A stretch of DNA of 64,000 nt from Saprospirales bacterium (GTDB taxonomy: Bacteria > Bacteroidota > Bacteroidia > Chitinophagales > Saprospiraceae). How positions within the stretch are numbered: position 1 is the stretch's first letter; every line of letters begins with the position of its first letter. The translations under genes were made by a program, and so were the position numbers. Below the pieces are notes generated by a model. It ran no database searches, had not been told where the DNA came from, and saw only the letters and a list, made by a program, of their open reading frames with translations. The stretch spans positions 310,001 through 374,000 of the forward strand of contig JADJTT010000007.1 of the NCBI GenBank assembly GCA_016711045.1, read 5' to 3'. This document shows, one piece after another, positions 25,663 through 33,264 of the stretch.

Positions 25663-27423
25663 TCAGGTGCGCTGCTCCTCCCCTATTTCTTCGATCCGTT
25701 CCTCATCGTCCAGATCGGGAATGCTTTTCCAGTTTCGCAGGAAAGGTTCCAGTGCTTCTTCCAGTTTGTAGTTCTCCAGCCGGTTATGGTAGTAAAAAAG
25801 CGACTTGAAGTCTTGGCTCACCAGGTTTCCTTTCTTATTGATTTTCAGTGGTTTATATGGATTGTACACGCCCAGATTTTTGATCCCGTCCAGGATCAGT
25901 TCCCGTGGAGGCAGATGGATCTGGTCCGAAAGTTTGATATTTCCCCGTTCATTCATTTCAAACAAGGCTTCCTGAAGATGCGCTACACAGGATTCCATAT
26001 CTTCCATGGAAATCCTGAAATCGTCGTTGGGCAGGCGGAGCAAGGCAAACAAATCGAGTTTGTGATTGGCCCTTTTCAGCAATTCAAAAGCAGCAAAGGC
26101 CACGAGGTCGCTACTCAGCACGATATTTTCCTTCAAATAACGCTCTATAATGCGATCGGCCAATATCCGGGTATACTGCGACTCCCGCTGCAGATCTTCC
26201 GTGATTTTTCCATTGGAAAGGAAATAGTCCCGCAATTCGACTTCTTTCCCGCACCGGTCATAGCTTTTTCCTTCCTCGTCTACGAAATTGCCCAGCACAT
26301 CCATAGGCTTACCGAAAGACACAGTGATCTCCGAACTCTGTGAAAACACCTTCCAGGCAAATGAAAGTACCCTGAACAACGCGCCAAGTCCTTCTTTAGT
26401 CCGGATATATCGCTCTTTGCCGGTGCGCCGGAGGTATTGCTCGATGAGCTCCCTGGCTTCCAGCACCACGTGGTAGCATAGTACAATGGGAACCACAAAT
26501 ATCTTATCCCCTTTTCCCTCCTGCAGGTTCAGCCGCTGTGCTTCCACGACTGTGCCAAGCAATCCCATTTTTAGCCTGGATTCCATCGCTCCGGCCCGCG
26601 AACGGGTGCCGCCGGGAAAAAATAACGTATTGGTTCCTTTTTGAATGGCCAGGGTGGACATTGCTTTCAGTACCTCCAGATAAATGGCATTTTTCTTCCG
26701 CCGGTCAAGTCGATAGGCGCCCAACCTGTTCATAAAATAGGCTACCGTGCTATAGTTATACAGATTCAACCCCGCTCCGTAGTGGAACGACGGCAGCCCC
26801 ACCACTGCATCCATGACATATCCGATAAGAATGGAGTCGAGATTGCTGAAATGGGTAGGCACGATCACTAACGTACCTTTATGGAGGAGGCTGCGGGTCT
26901 TTTCCACTTCTCCTTTGGCAATCAGGCGTTCATACAACTGGTAGCGCGACCCATAGAGTCGCCTAAAATTGCGACTCGCAGCCGTATTGAGCAACCGGTT
27001 GAAGAAAAAGGTCAGAAAACGTCGGGCAAATTGAAAGGTCGATAAACGAAAAGTGCCCACGATCTCTTCCGAATACCGGTGGATGATCTTCCGTAAAAGA
27101 ATCTCATTGGCGGCACCAATCTGCTCATCGGGCAAGGAGCCCGCGGGCAGGCGGGATAGCCTTTTTTGGATCTTCAACCAAAAGAGCCGCTCATCCTGCG
27201 GATCCACTTTCCAGGGCTCTTCCTTTATCCGGATTCGCTCCATATACGCCGCCTTGGCAAGGGTATCTCCCAGTTGCTTCCCATACTTTTCCGTAATCCG
27301 CTCAAAAGCCATTTCGTCGATCTCCCGCACAAATTGCTTGCGCTTCTGGTGCAACCGGAAGATGGGCCATTCTTTGATATCGGGAATGACATGGGGAAAA
27401 GGCTTTGTGTTTTCCTTCCTCAT
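25663..27423 (-). CDS. Glycerol-3-phosphate acyltransferase-like (PlsB family) protein
   Basis: 586 residues from ATG 27423; the frame runs on upstream to 27648 through the ysxC region without similarity. The acyltransferase block I is THFSNLDS (His191, Asp196: HX4D). Block III appears as FFPGGTRSR (268-276), a variant of FPEGTRS. The large size, N-terminal helical domain and C-terminal helical extension fit the PlsB/DHAPAT class, which makes the first acylation of phospholipid synthesis. It follows ysxC by 10 nt on the same strand. Confidence 0.87.
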   Translation of the reverse strand: MRKENTKPFPHVIPDIKEWPIFRLHQKRKQFVREIDEMAFERITEKYGKQLGDTLAKAAYMERIRIKEEPWKVDPQDERLFWLKIQKRLSRLPAGSLPDEQIGAANEILLRKIIHRYSEEIVGTFRLSTFQFARRFLTFFFNRLLNTAASRNFRRLYGSRYQLYERLIAKGEVEKTRSLLHKGTLVIVPTHFSNLDSILIGYVMDAVVGLPSFHYGAGLNLYNYSTVAYFMNRLGAYRLDRRKKNAIYLEVLKAMSTLAIQKGTNTLFFPGGTRSRAGAMESRLKMGLLGTVVEAQRLNLQEGKGDKIFVVPIVLCYHVVLEARELIEQYLRRTGKERYIRTKEGLGALFRVLSFAWKVFSQSSEITVSFGKPMDVLGNFVDEEGKSYDRCGKEVELRDYFLSNGKITEDLQRESQYTRILADRIIERYLKENIVLSSDLVAFAAFELLKRANHKLDLFALLRLPNDDFRISMEDMESCVAHLQEALFEMNERGNIKLSDQIHLPPRELILDGIKNLGVYNPYKPLKINKKGNLVSQDFKSLFYYHNRLENYKLEEALEPFLRNWKSIPDLDDEERIEEIGEEQRT

Positions 27424-27433
27424 ATTAGCTGGA

Positions 27434-28057
27434 TCAATTGGGTTGTTTTTCCAGGAATTCAAAATATTGCTGATTGATCTCTCCGATAAACTCAAGAATC
27501 TCCTCCTGCCCCGTTCCTTTTTCAGCAGAACTCTTAAATTGGGTGGGCAGGCTATGCCAATGTTGTCCCAGTTCCGCGCGGATCTTCGCCAGGTTCTTTT
27601 CGATGCCCAGTTTGGACGTTCTGTCGCACTTGGTGTACACAATGGCAAAGGGAACCTGCTTTTCGCCCAGCCAGTTCATAAACTCCAAATCATTTTTTTG
27701 CAAGGGGATATTGGAGTCTATGAGCACAAACGCACACTGCAGCATCTCTCTTTTCAACAGATAAGTCTCGATCATTTTAAGCCAGACCACGCGTTGTTTT
27801 TGCGATACCTTGGCATACCCATACCCGGGCAAATCGACCAGGTACCATTCTTCATTTACCAAAAAATAATTCAGGGTCTGCGTTTTTCCCGGCCTTTTTG
27901 ACACTTTCGCCAGTTCTTTCCGGGCAACCAGGGAGTTGATGAGCGATGACTTCCCAACGTTCGACCGGCCGATGAAGGCGTATTCAGGCCGTTGGTCCTT
28001 CGGACAATGATCCAACCGGACAAAACTGCCTTCATATGTTGCCTGTTTTATTTGCAT
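27434..28057 (-). CDS. ysxC: Ribosome biogenesis GTP-binding protein YsxC/EngB
   Basis: 207 residues. G1 GRSNVGKSSL (about 30-39), the switch region KRPGKTQTLNYF, G3 DLPGYG and G4 TKCD are all intact, followed by a SSAEKGTG-type G5. EngB assists assembly of the 50S subunit. It is the first gene of the ysxC-acyltransferase unit. Two perfect overlapping hairpins with a T-tract lie in its leader region (28101-28166). Confidence 0.95.
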   Translation of the reverse strand: MQIKQATYEGSFVRLDHCPKDQRPEYAFIGRSNVGKSSLINSLVARKELAKVSKRPGKTQTLNYFLVNEEWYLVDLPGYGYAKVSQKQRVVWLKMIETYLLKREMLQCAFVLIDSNIPLQKNDLEFMNWLGEKQVPFAIVYTKCDRTSKLGIEKNLAKIRAELGQHWHSLPTQFKSSAEKGTGQEEILEFIGEINQQYFEFLEKQPN

Positions 28058-28100
28058 TTTTGTTATTTGTTATCCACTAGTGGGCTTTAAACAAAAAAAA

Positions 28101-28166
28101 TCTGGATGCAGGGCGCGCGCCCTGCATCCAGAATGATCACCGCCGTCTGGCGGCGGTGATCATTCT
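28101..28166 (-). promoter_or_regulatory. Two overlapping perfect hairpins with a T-tract in the ysxC leader region
   Basis: 28101-28132 is a perfect 32-bp palindrome (CTGGATGCAGGGCGC then its complement). 28130-28145 and 28151-28166 pair perfectly over 16 bp (AGAATGATCACCGCCG) around a 5-nt loop. Read on the minus strand, the second fold comes first and the palindrome is followed by ATTTTTTTTG, the form of an intrinsic terminator, 44 nt before the ysxC ATG. It may be an attenuator, the terminator of a small RNA, or a small mobile palindrome. The rest of the 300-bp divergent gap shows no gene. Confidence 0.6.
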
Positions 28167-28356
28167 AAACTTTTAGTGCTTAAAAAGCACTAGCTAATGA
28201 AAATCACTGCAAAAGTACAGATTCCGGATGAAACGACGGGGTATATCCCTTTCATGACAACATCCCTGTTAAAAAGGGGTTAAATTTGGAGCCCTGTTTT
28301 TTTAAAAGTATGAAGAGACTTTCTTCCATCGTTAACGAAAGGAAATACTAAACCCA

Positions 28357-29013
28357 ATGGCAAAAAAGCTATATCTCCTCCTATTTTTTCTCCTTCCGTC
28401 CCTGACCAATTTTGCGCAAGTAAAATTAGGCATAGGGCTGGGCATGAGTACCGTTGAGGTAGCTCCATCCGATTTGCTGATCACCGACAATTCCGGTGCA
28501 CAAAGCCTTGCTATAAAGCTGGAGAACGCCAATTTCGGCATTCATGGAGGCCTGGTGTGCCGCATACCCATCAAAAAATTTTTCATCCAACCCGAAGTCT
28601 TTTTCAATACCAGCAGCGCGGATTTTCGCGTGCAGGATTTCAGCGGGGGGATGGTGACCGAGAAGCTTTTCCGGGAGAAATACCAAAACCTGGATATTCC
28701 TTTTTTGTTGGGCTTCAAGCTGGGCCCGCTCCATCTGCAGGGTGGTCCAGTCGGTCATCTTTTTATCAACTGCCAAAGCGAACTGGATCAGATAGAAGGG
28801 TATCAAAAAAAGTTTGAAGCCCTCACCTATGGCTGGCAAGCAGGCTTGGGGCTAGATATTTGGAAGTTCTTTTTAGATCTCAACTACGAAGGCAATTTTT
28901 CACGCTTTGGAGAGCATATCAACCTGTTCGGAAAAAAATTCGCCTTTGATGACCGACCCGCCCGTATTGTCGCCACCGTCGGCTTCCTGTTTGGCGCGAA
29001 AAGCCGCAGGTAA
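28357..29013 (+). CDS. Outer-membrane beta-barrel protein (porin family)
   Basis: 218 residues. Signal peptide (about 1-22, ending TNFAQ) and alternating strands such as VKLGIGLGMSTVEV, FGIHGGLVCRIPI and a last strand RIVATVGFLFGA, as in eight-stranded PorT-like barrels. It is not close enough to porT (4964) to assign that name. The leader holds CGAAAGGAAATACTAA, identical to the leader of the SDR at 2428. The ECF sigma gene follows on the same strand, so an operon is possible. Confidence 0.8.
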   Translation: MAKKLYLLLFFLLPSLTNFAQVKLGIGLGMSTVEVAPSDLLITDNSGAQSLAIKLENANFGIHGGLVCRIPIKKFFIQPEVFFNTSSADFRVQDFSGGMVTEKLFREKYQNLDIPFLLGFKLGPLHLQGGPVGHLFINCQSELDQIEGYQKKFEALTYGWQAGLGLDIWKFFLDLNYEGNFSRFGEHINLFGKKFAFDDRPARIVATVGFLFGAKSRR

Positions 29014-29081
29014 GCTTGTTGGTAAATTATCCAGCTTTTTTTTCAGTCCTTACAACCCCCAGGGGATTTTTCCCTTCCTTT

Positions 29082-29648
29082 ATGAAAACACACTTGAAAC
29101 AATTGGGCGCGCGTACAAATCCTTCCCGCATGACGGAAATCGAACTGGTGGATGCTTGTCTGGATGACAATCAGCTAGCCCAGAAAGAGTTATACGACAG
29201 GTATAAACAAGCGATGTATACCCTCGCCTACCGTGTTACCGGCGATTTTGAACAAGCCGCCGATGTATTGCAGGAAGCGTTCCTCAAAGTATTTAAACAC
29301 CTGGCCTCTTTTCGGCGCGAATCGACACTGGGCGCCTGGATAAAAACGATCGTGGTACGCACGGCATACAGCCAAATTCGGAATAAACAGCTCTTTATTG
29401 AGCCATTGGATGGGACCCAGGCGTCTGACCAGATCGATTGGGGCGCATTTTCCAATCCGGAATACCTTGAAAAAGCGATTATGGACCTCCCGAACGGGTA
29501 TCGGACTGTGTTCACCCTGGTAGAAGTGGAGGGTTATGCCCATAAAGAAGTAGCCGATTTGCTGGGCATTTCAGTAGGTACCTCCAAGTCGCAACTATTT
29601 TATGCCAAAAAGCGCTTGCGGGAAACCCTGCAGGCTTATGGATACTGA
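29082..29648 (+). CDS. ECF RNA polymerase sigma factor
   Basis: 188 residues from ATG 29082. An in-frame ATG at 29130 (MTEIELVDACLDDNQLAQ) is equally plausible and starts nearer to region 2; a TTG at 29016 is less likely. Region 2 is seen at LYDRYKQAMYTLAYRVTGDFEQAADVLQEAFLKVF (as consecutive blocks) and region 4 at LPNGYRTVFTLVEVEGY, then KEVADLLGISVGTSKSQLFYAK with the usual helix-turn-helix. The gene overlaps the next one (29638) by 11 nt, a typical sigma/anti-sigma arrangement. Confidence 0.93.
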   Translation: MKTHLKQLGARTNPSRMTEIELVDACLDDNQLAQKELYDRYKQAMYTLAYRVTGDFEQAADVLQEAFLKVFKHLASFRRESTLGAWIKTIVVRTAYSQIRNKQLFIEPLDGTQASDQIDWGAFSNPEYLEKAIMDLPNGYRTVFTLVEVEGYAHKEVADLLGISVGTSKSQLFYAKKRLRETLQAYGY

Positions 29649-30273
29649 ATCCAAACGGGTTATTATGTTGGAAAAAAATAGAGATATCCTGGCCAAACTC
29701 CTCCGGCAATTGCCTGCCTACTCCCCTCCTGACCGAGTTTGGGAAGTAGTCGGGCAATCATTGGCAAACAAACCAAAAAACGGATTGGATCGACTTCCAT
29801 CCTACCAACCTCCTGAAGCGGTTTGGGATCGCATTGAGTCCGTGTTGGCCGAAAAGAACGCCCCAAAAGCTCCCCTTCGCCGCTTTTTGCCTTGGGCAGC
29901 AACTATCGCCGCAACCCTTGCCGGGGTAATATGGTATTTTCAGCCTGTTCCCACTCCCGGGAATATGGCGGCAAAAGTATCTATCACCTACTCCAGGGAA
30001 ACAGTAGACCCAGTCTTGCTCCAACGCGACTGGGAACAAGACGAAGACGCTTTTGAATTAATCAACCGTTTTTGTGCCAATTCTCCGTTTACCTGTACCA
30101 ATCCTGATATGAAATCGATGCAGGCTGAACTGGATGAATTAACAGAAGCCAAAGTGGCGCTGGAAGAAGCCTTAGGTACTTATGGAACCGATGCAGACCT
30201 CATCGGCCAATTAACAGAAATTGAGCGCCAACGCACCGCTTTGCTCAAGCAAATGCTTGATTACTTTATTTAA
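29638..30273 (+). CDS. Putative anti-sigma factor with a duplicated LPxYxPPxxVW motif
   Basis: 211 residues. One membrane helix (about 83-101) separates a cytosolic N-terminus from a helical periplasmic part with a C-terminal coiled coil (about 155-205). The cytosolic part holds two copies of a motif: LPAYSPPDRVW (25-35) and LPSYQPPEAVW (53-63). The start overlaps the sigma factor gene. No zinc ZAS (HxxxCxxC) motif is present. The role as anti-sigma is inferred from order and topology; the family is not recognised. Confidence 0.72.
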   Translation: MDTESKRVIMLEKNRDILAKLLRQLPAYSPPDRVWEVVGQSLANKPKNGLDRLPSYQPPEAVWDRIESVLAEKNAPKAPLRRFLPWAATIAATLAGVIWYFQPVPTPGNMAAKVSITYSRETVDPVLLQRDWEQDEDAFELINRFCANSPFTCTNPDMKSMQAELDELTEAKVALEEALGTYGTDADLIGQLTEIERQRTALLKQMLDYFI

Positions 30274-30293
30274 TTCCTGAAAGCTCGGTTACC

Positions 30294-31190
30294 ATGAAAC
30301 TGCACATACCCACATTTTTGGTTTTTCCTTTCCTGATCGGAGCGCTGGCCTCCGGCGCCCAAACGCCATTGCAGGTAGTTACCAAGACCATCGAGCAAAC
30401 CCTGCCCTATCAGCTGGGCTATGAAGTGAATATTGAAGGGGAAAAAGCGGAGATCATTGTGGAAACATGGGAAAACAACTCCGTGCAGGTAATCCTCGAA
30501 CTGGTGGCAAAACACCCCGACCGCAAAATCGCCGAGCGGGATATTGCAGCCATGAAGTACAGTATTGACCAACACGGAAAGATGATCTACTTCCGGAACT
30601 ATATCTCTCCGGACATCGGACAACCCAAACCCGAGTCGCAGATTAAAGCTATTTACACGATACACCTGCCTGAAAATTGTCCGGTTTACCTCAAAAACTA
30701 CTTTGGCAATGCCACTATCAGTCACCTGAACAACCTGCTTCGCCTCCAATCCGAGTTTGGGAAAATATTCCTGGAAGACCTCAGTGGAGATCTCTTCATC
30801 CAAACCCGCTTTGGCGATGTGTTCGGTGAACGAATTTCCGGTAACCTCCAGATCGATGCCCGCCGATCCGATATCACCCTGCGGGAAGTAAGCGGCACCT
30901 GTGATATCAAGTCAACCTACGGCGTAATTAAGCTTTTTTCCGATGACAGCTTGCTTAAACTCAATATCGAAGCCGAAAAATCGGATGTCTATTTCTTCGA
31001 CCCCCACCCCACAGCCTACGGGTATGCACTTACTGCCCACTACGGAAGCATTACTGTTCCGACAGACCTGAAAATGAATTTCCTGGAAAACACCTCCAGT
31101 ATGAAGCGGGCTACCTTCACCCCTGCCCGCGAACGAGCTTCCATCTCTGTAAAGATCTCGTTTGGGGATATCGTGATCAGGAATCCGTGA
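30294..31190 (+). CDS. Secreted DUF4097-like beta-repeat protein
   Basis: 298 residues with signal peptide (about 1-22, ending ASGAQ). The body is a series of short beta repeats (FGKIFLEDLSGDLFIQ, FGDVFGERISGNLQID, YGVIKLF, YGSITVP), like the beta-helix of DUF4097/putative adhesin-type proteins. It lies 20 nt after the anti-sigma gene, so this is probably a sigma-anti-sigma-effector operon. Function unknown. It is convergent with selD. Confidence 0.75.
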   Translation: MKLHIPTFLVFPFLIGALASGAQTPLQVVTKTIEQTLPYQLGYEVNIEGEKAEIIVETWENNSVQVILELVAKHPDRKIAERDIAAMKYSIDQHGKMIYFRNYISPDIGQPKPESQIKAIYTIHLPENCPVYLKNYFGNATISHLNNLLRLQSEFGKIFLEDLSGDLFIQTRFGDVFGERISGNLQIDARRSDITLREVSGTCDIKSTYGVIKLFSDDSLLKLNIEAEKSDVYFFDPHPTAYGYALTAHYGSITVPTDLKMNFLENTSSMKRATFTPARERASISVKISFGDIVIRNP

Positions 31191-31198
31191 TTTTGAGT

Positions 31199-32233
31199 TT
31201 ATAAACTAATATACTCCTCTCCTCCATACGTCTCCAGCCTCCCAAAGCTCTCCAACTCCAGTCCAAGGCTGGCAGCTTCCTTTTTAAATTCGGCACAAGC
31301 GTCTTCCTCCACAGCAACCAATAGCCCACCGCTGGTTTGGGGGTCGGTAAGCAGGTAGCGTTGTTCTTCGGTTAAAGGCCCCATGAATTCGCCATAGCTT
31401 TCCCAGTTGCGATGCGTACCTCCTGGAATACATTTTTGAGCGAGGTAGTGCTGTAATATGTTCCGGTCGAAAAATGGAACCCGATCAAAATCGAGCACGG
31501 CACGGGTGTGGCTAGCCTGGCACAACTCCAACAAATGGCCAAGCAGCCCAAAGCCCGTTACATCGGTCATGGCTTTGACGTAGGGCAATTGCCCAAATCG
31601 AGCTCCGGGCTTATTGAGGGTGAGCATAGACCTTCGGGCGAGTTCCAGGTGGGCCGGGTCAACTACCCCTTTCTTTTGTGCAGTAGTGAGGATACCAACG
31701 CCCAGCGGTTTGGTGAGAAACAGGTGGCAGCCTGGTGTGGCGCCTCCATTTTTTTTCAAATGGGCTATCGGAACCCTTCCAGTTACCGCCAGGCCAAAAA
31801 TGGGCTCGGGGCTGTCAATACTGTGCCCGCCTGCCAGCGGGATACCTGCCGCCGAACAGGCCTTGCGACCGCCCTCCAGCACCTGCCCTGCAATTTCTGC
31901 AGGCAGGGTATTGATCGGCCACCCAAGAATGGCAATTGCAAGCAGTGGCGTGCCTCCCATCGCATAAATATCGCTGATGGCATTGACGGCGGCAATCTGC
32001 CCGAAATCAACCGGGTCGTCGACGATGGGCATGAAAAAATCAGTCGTGCTGATAATCGCGGTACCATCGCCCAGGTCCATTACTGCCGCATCATCTCGCT
32101 CCTCGTTTCCCACCAACAAATCCGGGAAATGCGTTTTTTCCACATGATGGAGGATCGAAGTGAGCACATTGGGGGCAATCTTACACCCACAACCTGCGCC
32201 GTGACTGTATTTTGTAAGCGGATAAGCATTCAT
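31199..32233 (-). CDS. selD: Selenide, water dikinase
   Basis: 344 residues. The catalytic motif GAGCGCK gives Cys15 (not selenocysteine) and Lys18, corresponding to Cys17 and Lys20 of E. coli. The ATP-binding parts TSILHH..., [11 protein letters not shown] and the GGxxP glycine-rich segments ([10 protein letters not shown]) are intact. It makes selenophosphate from selenide and ATP. The gene overlaps mnmH by 4 nt, the expected pair for 2-selenouridine in tRNA. No selA, selB or selC is in the window. Confidence 0.96.
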   Translation of the reverse strand: MNAYPLTKYSHGAGCGCKIAPNVLTSILHHVEKTHFPDLLVGNEERDDAAVMDLGDGTAIISTTDFFMPIVDDPVDFGQIAAVNAISDIYAMGGTPLLAIAILGWPINTLPAEIAGQVLEGGRKACSAAGIPLAGGHSIDSPEPIFGLAVTGRVPIAHLKKNGGATPGCHLFLTKPLGVGILTTAQKKGVVDPAHLELARRSMLTLNKPGARFGQLPYVKAMTDVTGFGLLGHLLELCQASHTRAVLDFDRVPFFDRNILQHYLAQKCIPGGTHRNWESYGEFMGPLTEEQRYLLTDPQTSGGLLVAVEEDACAEFKKEAASLGLELESFGRLETYGGEEYISL

Positions 32234-33264
32234 TGTAAAAAGGAATTTTCAAGTTCCACCAGCTTTTGAGCAGCGGCCTCCCGGCTCAACCCTTCAATAG
32301 AAATCCGGTGAACAGCAGGATGTGGATATTTCTCCAAATGATGTGCGTAAGCCTTATCGTAGTAATCGAGCGCAATGGACGCCGCAGTCTTCATGTCCCC
32401 CGCATCTATTGCTTCCACCGCAGCCTTCACATGTTGCCCGCCCATGCGGTTGCTGATCCTCATAAAACAGGACTTGATCAGCGGAACATCGAAGGACCCA
32501 TATACTTCCACGGCGTGCTTCAACCGTGCATCCCTCCCCGTATCGATCAACACCAGGTTGCTTTTCATGAGATAACGCCAAAAAGGATCAGGGAGGAATA
32601 CCCGTCCAATGCCTCTGCTTTCATGCTCTACCCAAACAGGCCGGGCCGGGTCCAGGGTTCGGAATTGCCTGTTGAGCTCGTTTTCAAAATGCTCGGTCGA
32701 TGGCTGGTCCTCTTCGCCCAGGCTACCGAAGGCTGAGCCTTTGTGATTGGCCAATTTCTCCAAATCGACCACTTGGGCGCCTAGTTCCTCCATATGCCAG
32801 AGCAGCTCGGTCTTTCCAGACCCGGTAGGGCCACCCAATACCAATAACTTTATGCCCATCAATTCAAAGGAATCCAGCACAAACCGTCGGTAGGCCTTAT
32901 AGCCGCCTTCCAGAACTGCGACTTTGAATCCGGCGGCGTTCAGTAGCCAGCCCACGCTGTCGCTTCGCTGGCCGCCACGCCAGCAGTGTATCAATACATC
33001 TTGCTCCGGCGCCAGGAGGGCAGCTTTCTCCACCATGGAAGCCATCCGGGGACCTATGAGTTCAAGCCCTCTGTGGAAGGCCGTGTCCCGGCTTACCTGC
33101 TTATACAGCGTACCAATTTCTACCCGCTCTTCATCCGAGAAGAGCGGAAAATTGCTGGCGCCGGGAATATGCCCCTGTTCAAACTCCGAAGGAGTGCGTA
33201 CATCCAGGATGACCCGATCCCGGGCCATAGTCAAAAAGTCTTCTATTTTCAGTCGTTCTACCAC
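32230..33264 (-). CDS. mnmH: tRNA 2-selenouridine synthase (MnmH/SelU)
   Basis: 344 residues. N-terminal rhodanese domain with CWRGGQRS (Cys94 in the active loop), then a P-loop domain with GGPTGSGKT (about 145-153). It converts 2-thiouridine 34 to 2-selenouridine with selenophosphate. The start is GTG (33264-33262), overlapping the TAG of the upstream CRTAC1 gene by one base; no better ATG is seen. It is the upstream partner of selD. MnmA, which makes the thio precursor, is at 61589-62692. Confidence 0.95.
   Translation of the reverse strand: MVERLKIEDFLTMARDRVILDVRTPSEFEQGHIPGASNFPLFSDEERVEIGTLYKQVSRDTAFHRGLELIGPRMASMVEKAALLAPEQDVLIHCWRGGQRSDSVGWLLNAAGFKVAVLEGGYKAYRRFVLDSFELMGIKLLVLGGPTGSGKTELLWHMEELGAQVVDLEKLANHKGSAFGSLGEEDQPSTEHFENELNRQFRTLDPARPVWVEHESRGIGRVFLPDPFWRYLMKSNLVLIDTGRDARLKHAVEVYGSFDVPLIKSCFMRISNRMGGQHVKAAVEAIDAGDMKTAASIALDYYDKAYAHHLEKYPHPAVHRISIEGLSREAAAQKLVELENSFLQ

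Noticed and set aside
31199..32233. Selenocysteine in SelD
   Set aside because: The catalytic codon encodes Cys15 (GAGCGCK); there is no in-frame UGA.
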